A stretch of DNA of 64,000 nucleotides. Origin: Schizochytrium sp. TIO01 (lineage: Eukaryota; Sar; Bigyra; Thraustochytrida; Thraustochytriidae). The stretch is from contig SMSO01000032.1 of NCBI GenBank assembly GCA_004764695.1, positions 1,014,501 through 1,078,500 on the forward strand, in the 5' to 3' direction. Positions 10,240 to 21,338 of this stretch are shown piece by piece (within the stretch, counting starts at the first letter, position 1; each line of letters starts with the position of its first letter). The notes under the pieces were generated by a model. It was not told the DNA's origin. It made no database searches and saw only the letters and a list, made by a program, of their open reading frames with translations. The translations under genes and the position numbers were made by a program.

Positions 10240-11961
10240 GATTGTATATTTATTTTTTGTTTATTTTTTAAATAGCTGGAAACCTGCCAAGTGGATTAAT
10301 GTTAATTTCTTATACTTCTTTCAATTTAAATCAAAAGCACAGACTAATGCATTCGGAGGGAAACCAATCTGTTGGCGCTTTTCACAAGGATTGCCGAGTC
10401 AGCTTAGCAAATGTTAAACACAAAGTGAAATAGCATGATGTCTGATCTGTGTAGAGGTGTTGGTGCTGTTGCACGCCATCTAAGGTGAATGATCATTCTG
10501 AGAGACTCAACTAATTACATAGGATATATTATGCATTCAGCCTAAAGACTCTGTATTCATGAGCGAGCGGATTCAGATTAACTTTGGCGAGACAATATTT
10601 TCTGAAAATTAAAACGAAACCATGCATTGTATAGTAGATACAACAACAACGTCAAAAGATTTGTAACGCCTCTTTGGTTATTTTTGGTAGAATATATAGA
10701 TTTTTATTTTTATTTTTATTTAAACTTATTTATTAACTTCTTAATAATAGAAAAATATTAAAAAATTCAAACATCTACATAAATGTAAAATCTGTTGTGA
10801 ATAAAATGAAATATCTCCATAGCTGCTTGTTGCTGATATTCTTCTTTGTAAATGTGCGTGCTGCATTAAAATAAGATATATGCTTCTTTGATCTACCTGC
10901 CTTTTCACTCAGAATTGGCACTTCTCTGTATTTATATTTTCGTTTTCATTCTTTCTAGCCGTGCCGTTACTACCTCGGTACTCATCAATAGAATGCTTCC
11001 TTTATATGAACCCCCTGACTGTAAGCATCTGACAGTCCTGGTGATAACAATATTCTCTTTCTCTCTTTTTCCTGAAATGGATCAGCACAAATTCTCGTAT
11101 GATCAGATGATGCACGCTTCATTCAAAGAAATACCTGAGAAACCAAAGAAAAGTGGATAAAAATCTACTACTACGAGTTCTTCCGTCAAATGCATCATAC
11201 AAACTTTCTCTCTATTCCTACAGCATTTTTTTATACTTATCAAACTCTCGTCCATGCTCATGCCCGTCACATTCCCCTCCTTTGTCTAGCCATGAGACCT
11301 GTGATTAGTGCGTGTCAAAGTTCTATAATTGCTAGCGCTCATCACGATTGTTTTCTCTTTTTCCTACAATGATTAGCTTCAATTTTATCCACTCCAGAAT
11401 GAACTTCTTGTGCATCTGCCGAATATCTACTTGTACCATGTAATACTTCACTTGTAAGCGCCATCTGTACTATCAACTATCCCTCTTGGCAAGTAGAACT
11501 TGGCTCTTTTTAGAATTCCTCGTGATTGAAATAGATACCATAGCAGTATAGTATCACTAATACCCAGGTACTGGAAAACGAAAACAGAGAGAGAGACCCA
11601 AGTTACCTTTACTCTTCGGTTCGTTCAATTACTGCACGAGCATACAAACCCCTTTCGGTGCGGCTTGACATTGAAGCGAGAGCTCGTGCAGCTGCCACTC
11701 TTAACATAGACCCGCTAGAGGCAGCGGGACTTAACGCCTACACTCAATATCAAAGCTTCATAACGCCTCGAAGCTCTGTGGGTTGGTATCTAGATTGGAT
11801 AGCATCAATAAAAGATAAACTCCTGCACGTAGCTAGCAAATCGTGCGACATTTTGAAGCTTGGCGACTCGTCATTCTAGTTGGGGAGCTCGTAGGAGTCC
11901 TCCAAACCCGCACAGAGTTTTATTGTTCGTTTAGAAGAGTTGGATTTTCTATTAGGGCTCC
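10240..11961. other. Intergenic region upstream of the sorting nexin
   Basis: It is AT-rich, with a TTTTTA-type repeat at about 10700-10722. ORFs of 60-90 codons at 10888 and 11190 show no protein-like features. Near its 3' end an open frame without ATG (11544-11879) might be an upstream exon of the nexin gene; see findings. Confidence 0.4.
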
Positions 11962-14900
11962 ATGACCTTCGAGGAGCTTGATGATGTCTTGCGACAAATT
12001 GCCCATGCAGTGGGGTCTCTCGTGATTGCATTTATCGTGTTCCAAATTGCACGGCTTGTGCAGTTGAACTACACTAACACACGCATACTCACGCACAGGG
12101 AACGGAAACGCCATGCATCATTCCGAGGAGGTGTTGATGGTGTCCGTGAGAACGCTGCTTGGCTTGTTGAGGAGCTGCTTTCTGCGGGACATATTGGGCT
12201 TAAAAGCCAGGACGAGGGGATGCCCCCTGAGTGGGAACGGCTGTATCCGAGCCGTGCTGTGGCCTATGACTTTGACCATGCAGGGACCACCTGCAAGCTC
12301 ACAACTGCAGACATGATTGGCATCCGTTGGGGGCTCCCTCTTAACGTCTCAATGGAGCTCGGGCTCTTTGCTGATCTGATCGTACGCGACTTCATTCTCT
12401 GTTGGTACAGCGAAAGTATTTCAAAAGAACCACAGTTTCCGGACGATGTCCGGTCTGTTTTGCAAAGTGTTTTGGGAAAGCTTGGTGATAGGATCCTGCG
12501 CATCAACCTTCCTATGTTCATTTTGTGCGATATTTCGTATGTTCTGCGACATCATCTACGATGGTTCTCTGAGTTAAAGAAGAGGGCTCGTAAGCGCTGC
12601 CACCCTGAGTCAGAGTTCGACATTATTTCTCAAGAGGATCGCAACAAACTCATAATGGAAGAGTTTCGCCGTGCTGGGCACTTACATCCTGCGTGTAGTA
12701 TAACTGGCGAGCCAAACGATCCGCGGACAATGTCCTATGTTCGCAGCATAACTAGTGAACTATTGGTGCGACTGCTACCAGAAGCAGACTACCATTGCGC
12801 AGGATTGCGCCACCTTGTCAGAGAGGTTCTTACGTGTAACATTCTTGTCCCCACGCTGGAGTCCGTGACACCAGACGTTCTAAATTCTGTCATCTTGCAA
12901 CTTCTACGAGGGTCTGATGAAGATGAGGAAGACGATCCAGACGCCACTCATAACATTGCAGAAGGCTCCGATGAATACGCTGCAAAGCTCGCACATGGTC
13001 TCTCTGAGGCCCAAGAATCAGCAGATGCCTCTGCTAAAGAGGCTGCAAACACAACTGTCACTTCAGACACATCCTCAATTTTGTCTCCGCAAATGTATGC
13101 GGAGCCAGATAGCAACAAGTTCGAGGTCTCCCCAGTACTCTCTGCATCAAAGCGCGATGAGCGATCAGTGTCAACTATGTCAGCAAACACTTTTGACCTC
13201 GGTGGTAGCGCCGAACGCACTGACTTTCAGCCTCAGCAGAGCATTGACTTCATTCACGAAGCCGACGCAGCCATGCGAAGGGAAGAGGCTGGTCGTCTTA
13301 TGGTAGATTTGCAAAGTGTTTTGAGCGAGAGTGTAGCCCAGTTTACCTCAAGCCCAGATAATCCTCTAGGAAATGATTCACCTGTTGGCATGCGTCTCCT
13401 CGAAGTCTTGGATCGTCTACTTTCGCATGGGACCAAACAATTATTCGAAGAAAAATCTGCTGCCGTCATGTCACCATGGTGGGAATATGTACGTAAAGCT
13501 GGCGACATTGTTCCTCCCTCTGCAATGCCAACAAACGCTGTAGACTCTGTGTTGGACGCACTGGTTTTGGATGCTGACCATGATGCCAATCCTCCCAATT
13601 TGGATTCCACGACATCAACTAGTGGTGAAGACAATGGCAAAGACAATCAGAACCAGCAAGATGACGAAAACGATGCTAATAAGGGTAAGGACAAGCCCAA
13701 TGTGCCATCAAAGGAAGTAAGTCAAGAAAGCAATCAGCAACAACAACAAAACAAAAGTACTCCCAGTCCAACCAGTAATAGATCAAGCAAACGGCGAAGC
13801 CGAAATGGTATTCTGACTCCAGGGCGTGCTTGGCTTGCGATGATGCTCAAGCACAAGCTGCTGGCTGAAACAATCCAGGCGTTACTTCAGGATCATCCTC
13901 GAACCGATTTGCACTATACTAAATCTGCTGCAATTCGAGCTGAGCGCCTGGTTCCGACTCTCGCGACCCTCAATGGCGTCAACTTTGACTTTAATCTTCA
14001 AAAATTCTGGGAGCATGCTTCACGTGTGCGTTCGCAGCTAGAAAATAAGGGCATCACCATAATCAAGCAAGAAGGCTTACGTAAGCTTCGTCAGCGAGTG
14101 CGAAAGAAACTTGCCAAGCAAATGAAAACCTATGCTTCATCGGTTCCAGACCAGGCTATTGTTGCATTGCAGGACCGCGTCGGTGCTATTAGGAGTGTCA
14201 TCAGTGGCTTCACCGTTAAGTCGTCTGGTAGGTCCAGCTATGTTCAGTACATTATTACTTTGTCTCTCACACGCCGCGTTGACGGGGGGGTCGCTACTTG
14301 GACGATCTATCGCCGCTATTCTCGTTTCTATGAGTTGCACCACGCCCTACGCAATCATTATGGCTACCAATTTGATGATGTAGATCTGCCAAAGAAGGGT
14401 GGAATTTTTAGTTCGCAGAATATGAGTTTCATAAACAGTCGCAAAGAAGAGCTTGCTAAATACCTGGAGAAAGTGCTTGAGCACCCTGTCGTATGTGACT
14501 CCGAGGAGGTGCTTACATTCATAAGTCCCGAAACAGCACAAGAACTAACAGATACGGCAGAGAGTATGTCTCCGGCCTCACACCAAGACACACATCTCCC
14601 TGATGGTTCTATTGCTGAACCCCACGTGGAGACTTCACTTCCGGACCCGTCAGGCGAGCCAAGTCGACTTGGTCTTCCACAACATGATGAAGCGGAGACA
14701 ACACGCGTAACATCTACTTCCCCAATATTGCGATCTCCTGTTACTAGTAACAAATCTACGTCAGGAACTACAGCAGCTGCTAGTGCTGGACGCGATCCGC
14801 CAAAGTTGCCTCGCAGGCCTAGTGATCCCAGAATTGGAGCTGCAGAACTCCAAAATGCTGAGGATCACATGTATAAGCTTGCCCAGGAAATCTTTGAGTT

Positions 14901-15375
14901 CCATGAGCTTTCACTTCTTCGACGCAATCTTATCTCAATCACAAGGAACATTGTCTCTTTAGTGTTCCAAGGTTCGGCACAACGTTGGCTACGGGATAAC
15001 TATACACGTGATGCGAGTGCCAAGCTTTTCGCCAAGCTTTTGGCGACTGTACGCGAGCTTTTATGGCCCAACGGTGAATTTGGTGACGGTGACCATGAGG
15101 CTTCAAAGGATGAGGCAGAATTAAAAGCTGAGGTCAACGCTGCCGAATTACGACAGCGCCGCGATGAGGCACTTCAGGAGATACTTGATCATATTCCACA
15201 ACCTATGGCCAAATTTATGGGTAAGGACAAAGCCCATCGTTGCGTAAGGAAGCTTCATGAATTTCTACAGCATCCTACTCTTATTCACAATTTACTTTTT
15301 ACATCAATGGATCTACTCCTGCTTCGGATCTTCCCTGACCTCCCTCTGAAAGCATTGCATCACAAGCTTCGATAG
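11962..15375 (+). CDS. Sorting nexin with PXA, PX and nexin-C domains (SNX13/14/Mdm1-like)
   Basis: 1,137 residues, intron-free, with ATG at 11962. A single membrane segment lies at about 17-36 (VGSLVIAFIVFQIARL). A PXA domain occupies about 54-316, then a long disordered, Asp/Ser/Gln-rich linker (about 320-610). The PX phosphoinositide-binding domain is at about 755-857, with the family's RRYSRFYELH and LPKKGGIF segments. A nexin-C domain fills about 974-1137 (SLLRRNLIS, WLRDNYTRD, C-terminal DLPLKAL). The order matches SNX13/14/25 and yeast Mdm1, which tether the ER to lipid droplets or endolysosomes. No RGS domain is evident between PXA and PX, unlike SNX13/14/25. It is convergent with the SUN gene. 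Family assignment is secure; the exact orthologue is not. Confidence 0.88.
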   Translation: MTFEELDDVLRQIAHAVGSLVIAFIVFQIARLVQLNYTNTRILTHRERKRHASFRGGVDGVRENAAWLVEELLSAGHIGLKSQDEGMPPEWERLYPSRAVAYDFDHAGTTCKLTTADMIGIRWGLPLNVSMELGLFADLIVRDFILCWYSESISKEPQFPDDVRSVLQSVLGKLGDRILRINLPMFILCDISYVLRHHLRWFSELKKRARKRCHPESEFDIISQEDRNKLIMEEFRRAGHLHPACSITGEPNDPRTMSYVRSITSELLVRLLPEADYHCAGLRHLVREVLTCNILVPTLESVTPDVLNSVILQLLRGSDEDEEDDPDATHNIAEGSDEYAAKLAHGLSEAQESADASAKEAANTTVTSDTSSILSPQMYAEPDSNKFEVSPVLSASKRDERSVSTMSANTFDLGGSAERTDFQPQQSIDFIHEADAAMRREEAGRLMVDLQSVLSESVAQFTSSPDNPLGNDSPVGMRLLEVLDRLLSHGTKQLFEEKSAAVMSPWWEYVRKAGDIVPPSAMPTNAVDSVLDALVLDADHDANPPNLDSTTSTSGEDNGKDNQNQQDDENDANKGKDKPNVPSKEVSQESNQQQQQNKSTPSPTSNRSSKRRSRNGILTPGRAWLAMMLKHKLLAETIQALLQDHPRTDLHYTKSAAIRAERLVPTLATLNGVNFDFNLQKFWEHASRVRSQLENKGITIIKQEGLRKLRQRVRKKLAKQMKTYASSVPDQAIVALQDRVGAIRSVISGFTVKSSGRSSYVQYIITLSLTRRVDGGVATWTIYRRYSRFYELHHALRNHYGYQFDDVDLPKKGGIFSSQNMSFINSRKEELAKYLEKVLEHPVVCDSEEVLTFISPETAQELTDTAESMSPASHQDTHLPDGSIAEPHVETSLPDPSGEPSRLGLPQHDEAETTRVTSTSPILRSPVTSNKSTSGTTAAASAGRDPPKLPRRPSDPRIGAAELQNAEDHMYKLAQEIFEFHELSLLRRNLISITRNIVSLVFQGSAQRWLRDNYTRDASAKLFAKLLATVRELLWPNGEFGDGDHEASKDEAELKAEVNAAELRQRRDEALQEILDHIPQPMAKFMGKDKAHRCVRKLHEFLQHPTLIHNLLFTSMDLLLLRIFPDLPLKALHHKLR

Positions 15376-15977
15376 GCGTATTGTTAGATTTGACTATCTA
15401 CTCCAGCAAAGTCCATCCTACGATTCATAAGGAGAAAGGTGAGGGGGTGACAATTTTGATTCGCTCACAAACTAGCGAGTGCCTTCTACTTGTTAGCCTA
15501 GCTGTGTGACATACAGGTAGCTTTAGTTAAGTCTCTTAAAATACATGAGCACAAGCAATTTTATTTTGATCCATAGAATTAGTCTCTATTTCAAAAGTGA
15601 TTTTGTAAACTTCGCATATGGTAGAAAGGTTTTACTCAGAAGCACAGCTGCGCAACTTGTCAATCTGGGTGGCAAGAAAGAAATTTGAATTCGGACGATG
15701 CTAACGTAGAAAATAACACCAAAAGCTACAATTATGTATAACCTGTATAATGTGTTCGTGAAAGGAAATGAAATAAAGAGCGATGCGATATATCCACCAA
15801 GGTGGTGAACAAAAAATACCTATTACTTCATGGCTATCCGCACAAATCAAGAGATTTAAAATGTGATTTACGGAAGAAGGTATCACGTATACAAAAGCAA
15901 TATGTTGCCCTCGTGATTCTATTCACGTTATTTTAGAAGTGCAAGCTTGAATGATAACAACAAAACAAAAAATGCAC
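15376..15977. other. Convergent 3' intergenic region
   Basis: This lies between the ends of the nexin and SUN genes. It is AT-rich, with several possible poly(A) signals including AATAAA near 15772. No further gene is seen. Confidence 0.4.
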
Positions 15978-17954
15978 TTATTCGTGAATACGAACGCGGT
16001 ACACGCACGTGAAGTCGGGGTGGTCATGATTAGATGAGAACTGAATCTTTATCCAAGAAAGCAAGTGACTGTGAGGCACAAGCTCAAATGTTTGCACCTG
16101 CTGGCCAAGAAGGGCATCGTAGGCAAAGGAGCCAAGCTCGATGTGGTCTTCCTCATCCCCGTTAAATTCCGGAAGTCGACGCAATCCCCACACAGTGAAG
16201 TCCTTTGGTGCACTACGGATATCAATGGCCACTTGAGGAGATATGTGATCAATAGAGACCCGCGTCGGCACAATAGATTTATGAAGAGCAATTGTGACAT
16301 TACAAGCATGCGGTAAACAAGCGTAGCAATTACCAATAGTTGTGTCTGAGTCAATAACAGCTTCTGGAGGCCGGGTACGCGAGAAAAGGTGCTGCAACGG
16401 ATTATAAGACTTGCTAAATGGGGTATATGGTAATCCTGTGAGTCCTTGCCTATGCACAATGTGGCTCCCGAGCACCTCGAGCGCATGGTCTGGCAGGCCG
16501 ATTTTATCAGCTGCATAGAGTTCAAGACGTTTGTCTACAACAGACTTGAGAGTCGTCAAATTACGACACTCCTGGTTACTGTTTTGACTGTTACCGGCAT
16601 TTGCTGTTGCAGCAGCAGCAGCGGCGGCGGCATTTGCGGAGGCTTCGCTGGCCTGGCAAGCCAACTGCGCAGCCGTGCTTGAATCAATTGCGTTTTGAGC
16701 AATTTTTTGTGAATCTTGCAAGCTTGCTTCAGCAGCCTCGAGGCGCTTTTCAGATGCGTGCGAGAACTCCTTGATAGATACCAGAAGCTGCTCAAACTCT
16801 TTAGCGTGTGCTTCGTCATCCTCACTGGTGTCGCGCGCAGCAGCCGCATGTTCTTCTAATTTTTTCACGGCATCTTCTAAAGCTGTTTTAATGTCGTTTA
16901 AGTGTGCCTCGCGAGCTTTCTCAGCAAGACTCTTGTCTTTGTCAATAGCAGCAACAAGGGACTCAACTTTGCCCTCCATCTCTCCCAAAGATAAGTCAGA
17001 CTGAAGTTTTTGCATTTCGTCTCTAATGATTGCGGCAACATATATAGGATCCAAACCAATATCACCAGTCGTTGGTGTTGCAATTTCTTGCTTAGACGAG
17101 GTAGAAGGCGAGAGAGTTTCACTGGTATTAAGCAGGTGGCTTGGGTTGGCTCCCAGGCCCTCAAGGTCACGAGGGAGCATGCTGAGAATACCAATTATAA
17201 AAGTAGCTACAAGGCAGGCCATGAGCCTTCGGAAAAGCGTTTGATGGTCCATTGCATCAAACTTGCTCTTCACAGATACCGCACCTGATGCGATGGCCCC
17301 AAATGCTGATTTAATCATGTTCCACACTACCATGACTGCTGAGAGTAGCTTCTGAACAGCTACTCGCACCAGTACAATGATGACGTCGCACAGTGCTGTG
17401 ATGATGCCCGGATGTCTAACTTCAGCAGTGCCATCATCGTCTTTCTTGTCCTCCATTTCCTCATAATCCTCCTCATCGTCATCTTCGGGGGCGCTATTAT
17501 CGCCTCCAACTTGATCTCCTTCTACAGCACTGTGATCAGATCCCTCATCGTTGGAAGCTTGAGCACCATCGTTTTCTTCGTCCCCTGAATCATTATTAGA
17601 TACTTCAGCGGCGCTCTCACTAGCCTCGTTTCTTTCCTGGTCTTCAGTTCCTAAAGGAACAGAGGCATTGTCTTCAGCGGCAGAGGTGACATTATCCTCA
17701 CGGCTTTCCAATTCGTTTGCGTTTTTATCCTCCTGATCTGGGTTTCCGCTTTGTTGAAGGCTCTCCATAGACCCGGACCTGGACCTGCCGCGTCGGAATC
17801 TGCCGACAGCCTCCATTACTGTTAGAGAATTAGCCATGTTACGCATGCGCTCACGCCTTCGCGTGTCATGATTGTGCGCTGGAGAGAGTGGGAGGTTGTC
17901 TCTGGATAAACTTGACGACCTGCGCCTCGCCAGCGGCCTCTCGTTGCCGCTCAT
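15978..17954 (-). CDS. SUN-domain inner nuclear membrane protein
   Basis: 658 residues from the ATG at 17954 (MSGNERPLARRRSSSL); the longer ORF starts at GTG and was not used. The N-terminus is Arg/Ser-rich, then strongly acidic (about 70-180), as expected for a nucleoplasmic part. Hydrophobic segments lie near 190-225 and, as a clear transmembrane helix, near 242-262 (LMACLVATFIIGILSML). A coiled coil with an Ala-rich run follows (about 320-470). The C-terminal SUN domain (about 490-658) shows DHALEVLGS, the YACLPH segment, IVPTRVSIDHIS, SAPKDFTVWGLR, QVQTFEL, FSSNHDHPDFTCVYRVRIHE, all in family order. SUN proteins pair with KASH proteins in the LINC complex linking the nuclear envelope to the cytoskeleton. 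The terminal residues after the fold are few, as in other SUN proteins. Confidence 0.9.
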   Translation of the reverse strand: MSGNERPLARRRSSSLSRDNLPLSPAHNHDTRRRERMRNMANSLTVMEAVGRFRRGRSRSGSMESLQQSGNPDQEDKNANELESREDNVTSAAEDNASVPLGTEDQERNEASESAAEVSNNDSGDEENDGAQASNDEGSDHSAVEGDQVGGDNSAPEDDDEEDYEEMEDKKDDDGTAEVRHPGIITALCDVIIVLVRVAVQKLLSAVMVVWNMIKSAFGAIASGAVSVKSKFDAMDHQTLFRRLMACLVATFIIGILSMLPRDLEGLGANPSHLLNTSETLSPSTSSKQEIATPTTGDIGLDPIYVAAIIRDEMQKLQSDLSLGEMEGKVESLVAAIDKDKSLAEKAREAHLNDIKTALEDAVKKLEEHAAAARDTSEDDEAHAKEFEQLLVSIKEFSHASEKRLEAAEASLQDSQKIAQNAIDSSTAAQLACQASEASANAAAAAAAATANAGNSQNSNQECRNLTTLKSVVDKRLELYAADKIGLPDHALEVLGSHIVHRQGLTGLPYTPFSKSYNPLQHLFSRTRPPEAVIDSDTTIGNCYACLPHACNVTIALHKSIVPTRVSIDHISPQVAIDIRSAPKDFTVWGLRRLPEFNGDEEDHIELGSFAYDALLGQQVQTFELVPHSHLLSWIKIQFSSNHDHPDFTCVYRVRIHE

Positions 17955-19037
17955 GCCGAGATCAGTCTCTGGCAACTCGCCACTCCCTCTTCTCCAGAGC
18001 CTTGCCTTGGTGAAAAGGAAATGCTCCACACAGATCGTCGGTATCTCCACAATCTGTCTTCGATAGCACAGCTTCTGCAGAATTGAGGATTGTCATGATC
18101 TATGCTGTACTAACGAATTCTTTTAATACTTGTTGATAGCGCATTGCTAGGAGTTAGGTACTACTAGTGCTTTCTTGTCTTCTTTTGATATATAAAAGCA
18201 CATGCGGTCGTTAGGTATCAATATTTTGGAGCCCATGCATAGAGGCTAGCCTAGCGCAATATCATTTTTAAAATGGCTTTGTTTGAGTTGCGAAAGAGGA
18301 CTTGATAATAGTTATCAAGAAGTGAAGGCCCTAGATTTTAGCATATGCTTGTAATGATTGAGCTTTAATTAAACCTCTTGCCAAGCCCAGAATATTTCTT
18401 GTTTTGAGAGTCTCAAGATGCAACAAAGTCGAATATATGCACCTCTTCTTCTACGATATTTGCTTTTAGAGACCTGATCTAGAGATTTTTGGACCTCAAT
18501 AGCTTGTTTCCTTGTCCCTCCTCTCAGTCTACTTGTTGATCCCAACAACAAATTCGTTGTATGTAGGTAGGTAGAGAGCTCATCACGACAAAGTTCATTA
18601 TTCACTCTGATGATATTAGACAATCGTATTCATTCGTTCTATAAATTATTTCTCCGTCCATCCATACTAGCCACCACAGCTTTGACATAGTACTATGCAA
18701 TCACTCATACCTTTTACACTCGGGGGGTAAACTTTTTAATCTTTTACACATGAAGAATGCTTTGATTCAGAAAAATGATGAAGATAGAGATCTTGGACTC
18801 ATCAATAGCTCGATTGTTCTATTTTCTGCTCTTTTCTCTATAAGTGGGGTGTCTGTATACTCTACTTTACGGTTACAGTCACATAGTTGAGGAAACCCCA
18901 TTATAGTCTACTTTGCGCAGATAGACCTTATGTGAGTCGATCTCTCTCTGAGTGCGGCCGACGGCGAGGCAAATCCCTGACTCCCTTGTCAGGCACTCAA
19001 CCTTTTGGGTTTTGCTGCGGAGCAGGTGGCGTTGACG
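17955..19037. other. Divergent intergenic region (SUN / kinase-like)
   Basis: A TATATAAAAG sequence at about 18189-18198 is oriented for the plus strand but lies 840 bp from the next plus-strand ATG, so either the leader is long or the match is accidental. The ORF at 18369-18623 (-) has no protein-like features. Confidence 0.35.
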
Positions 19038-20513
19038 ATGAATCGTCGTGCAGTGGCACATCGGCGAGCTCGCTCGCTGCAGCGAGCCGCAGCACGTTCG
19101 CTGCGGAGTTGGCGAGGTACACTCTGGCAGCCGTGGCTCATGCTAACAGCGCTTGCTTTCATATTGGCACCTTTGACGTTGTGGTCTTTTTACCTCATGC
19201 GAGTCCAGGCCGACGTCAGGGCTGCGTCCAAAAATTCGGATATGGGTATGGACAACAGATTCGCTCTGCGAGCATCTCCTAATTCTTTGCAGAATGGAAT
19301 GGCCTTGCCTACTAATTTGCAGCAGGCAGCTTCTGCGAATTTGTTGCAGCAAGCGGCATCTTCGAATTCGCAACAGCTCAACCCTCCGAGTAGAGTAGAG
19401 TTTAATGTGAACATCGAAGATGAGCTTGCCAACTGGCTCGACTCTGACATGCACAGGTGCGGGTATATTGAAAATTTGCTATCTAATGGTAAAGCTGTTG
19501 GAAACCCGCTTCCACAGTCAGGAACAGCCAGAAGGGGTGGGCCATTTTACTTGAAACAACCAGTCCTGCACACGGTAGATCCAGTGTCAGGTGCAGAGGT
19601 AATGGTACTCAGGTATAATATTTATAACAGAGACCCTTCGTGGACACAGCATACTGACAAATTCCGCAACACAGTCAAGGTACTGCTGAAAAACCGCCGC
19701 GAAGCGTCATCAGTATTTCCGAAGCTCTACGGGTTTTGTAATGACATTAATGGATACCACCACATTGTTGTCGAGTACGTCCCCTATGAGGTCTATGATC
19801 TGCCTACACCTACAACGCCTGAACAGTGCTTCTTGCGTGCTGATAGAATTCTCGGCCTCTTCTCCACGGTTGATGAGAAATTCCACCTTACCTTTGCAGA
19901 CATCAAACCTGGCCAATGGATGTTCCGCGCTGATGAGTCTGCGGTTTTGCAGGACATCGACGATATTGTGCCACCTGGGACACCGATGATTTATTCAGAC
20001 CAGGCTAAGTGGCACATGGACCGCATCACTGGCGAGCTGCATATGAAGTGGCAGGACCTTGACAAGATCTGGAAACTCAAGATGTTCCCAAGAAATGAAC
20101 TCTCTGCTCGCTACATGGTCATCAACGCTCCGTTTGTCCTCGATAACCTTGGATTCCATTGGCACAAATGTGGTATGGATACAGAATTTATGCAATGCAA
20201 GAGCGACTGGAAGACTTGGGCCCTCGAACTTGAGGACGATGCCTGGCCTAGTCCTCTGCAACTCCACGAGGCATTCCGTAGCTGCTATGAATCTGGCACT
20301 TTCCTTCGCATGCCTAGACCCCCCGCACCATGGCGGGACCTTACCCCAGGTGACTCAAACACCTATGTAATGCCGTCATCTTGTTCACGCGAATATGATA
20401 AACCCTCAAAGTCTTCTCGTTTACAGATGTGTGAACACTCATGTTGTCGCGGAAAGGGAAGTAATCCGTGCTACTATACCGCACCTATGGCAGAGTGCCA
20501 GAAAGCGACTTGA
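19038..20513 (+). CDS. Type II membrane protein with divergent protein-kinase-like domain (FAM69/PIP49-like)
   Basis: 491 residues from ATG 19038 (MNRRAVAHRRARSLQ). A basic N-terminus is followed by one transmembrane helix (about 30-52), then a Gln/Asn/Ala stem, which suggests a Golgi/ER luminal enzyme. The luminal part has kinase-like landmarks: GGPFYLKQPVLH and VMVLRYNI (N-lobe), FPKLYGFCND followed by HHIVVEYVPYEVY (hinge), FADIKPGQWMF (catalytic-loop-like) and VLQDIDDI (metal-binding-like). Paired Cys residues and a Cys-rich end (CEHSCCRGKGSNPCY) point to disulphides. This resembles the FAM69/DIPK secretory-pathway pseudokinase-like group. Whether it is active cannot be told, since the glycine-rich loop is weak. 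It is convergent with the histidine-phosphatase gene. Confidence 0.6.
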   Translation: MNRRAVAHRRARSLQRAAARSLRSWRGTLWQPWLMLTALAFILAPLTLWSFYLMRVQADVRAASKNSDMGMDNRFALRASPNSLQNGMALPTNLQQAASANLLQQAASSNSQQLNPPSRVEFNVNIEDELANWLDSDMHRCGYIENLLSNGKAVGNPLPQSGTARRGGPFYLKQPVLHTVDPVSGAEVMVLRYNIYNRDPSWTQHTDKFRNTVKVLLKNRREASSVFPKLYGFCNDINGYHHIVVEYVPYEVYDLPTPTTPEQCFLRADRILGLFSTVDEKFHLTFADIKPGQWMFRADESAVLQDIDDIVPPGTPMIYSDQAKWHMDRITGELHMKWQDLDKIWKLKMFPRNELSARYMVINAPFVLDNLGFHWHKCGMDTEFMQCKSDWKTWALELEDDAWPSPLQLHEAFRSCYESGTFLRMPRPPAPWRDLTPGDSNTYVMPSSCSREYDKPSKSSRLQMCEHSCCRGKGSNPCYYTAPMAECQKAT

Positions 20514-21338
20514 GTGCAAGCTTGGCAGATTATTGCATTTCGTATTCGACTAGTTGTGAACGGTACATATCCGAGCGAAAAGAGAAAACCGATTTGAGTC
20601 TTACCTTACGAAATAATCGCACTCTTTTTTGCCATGATGATGTTGCTGATTTCCCCATGTTCTTTATTACACGCTTATTTAGGCGTAGATTGACTGATTG
20701 CACCCTCGTTTCGGCAACAATGGAGCTGCCTTTGGAGCCTCTTTTTTAGCATTAGAAGGCTGATTTTCGTAGAAGCTTTGTAAGAAGATCGCACCTTTTA
20801 ATTTTCTCCTTTTGAAAAGTTAGTCTTTGGATAAACTACTTATCAAGGAGTTTCTACGATTTGGAAAGGAGGTATTTTTTAAAGATTAAAATAATTCGAG
20901 CTCACCTGTTCTGTTGATCTGTCAATACATGAGCAATCTGATTTTGTCAATCCTAAAGGCAGGTCATAAACAAAGTGGGAAGGGGCTAGAATCCAGAGTC
21001 TGGCTTCATCAGCATTAATTCAAGAAAGTAGTCTGCACACGAATATTTCATTATGAAGGTCACTTTAGTTGAAATCATAAAAATAAATCTCGTAAACTAA
21101 TTTGATAGAAAAAATAAGGTAGCACGACTTTTACTCTAGAATTATGACTTATCTATGCTGCACAGGTCGTTCAAGGTCATTCATACTTCCAAGTATTAAA
21201 AAGAAGAAGCATTGAAGCAAATAATAGAGTATAGGAATGAAAATAAGGTTGATGTGGTTCAGTTCTTTGTATGTGAAGGAGGTAGATAGTAACGAAGTAC
21301 GTGTGCAAGTAGTAGTATGTGATAGTGGGCTAGACAAT
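20514..21338. other. Convergent 3' intergenic region
   Basis: 825 bp, AT-rich. The ORFs here are short and composition-driven; no RNA gene or repeat was recognised. Confidence 0.35.

Noticed and set aside
18189-18198. TATA box for the kinase-like gene
   Set aside because: It is 840 bp from the ATG with no evidence for such a leader; noted only in the spacer entry.
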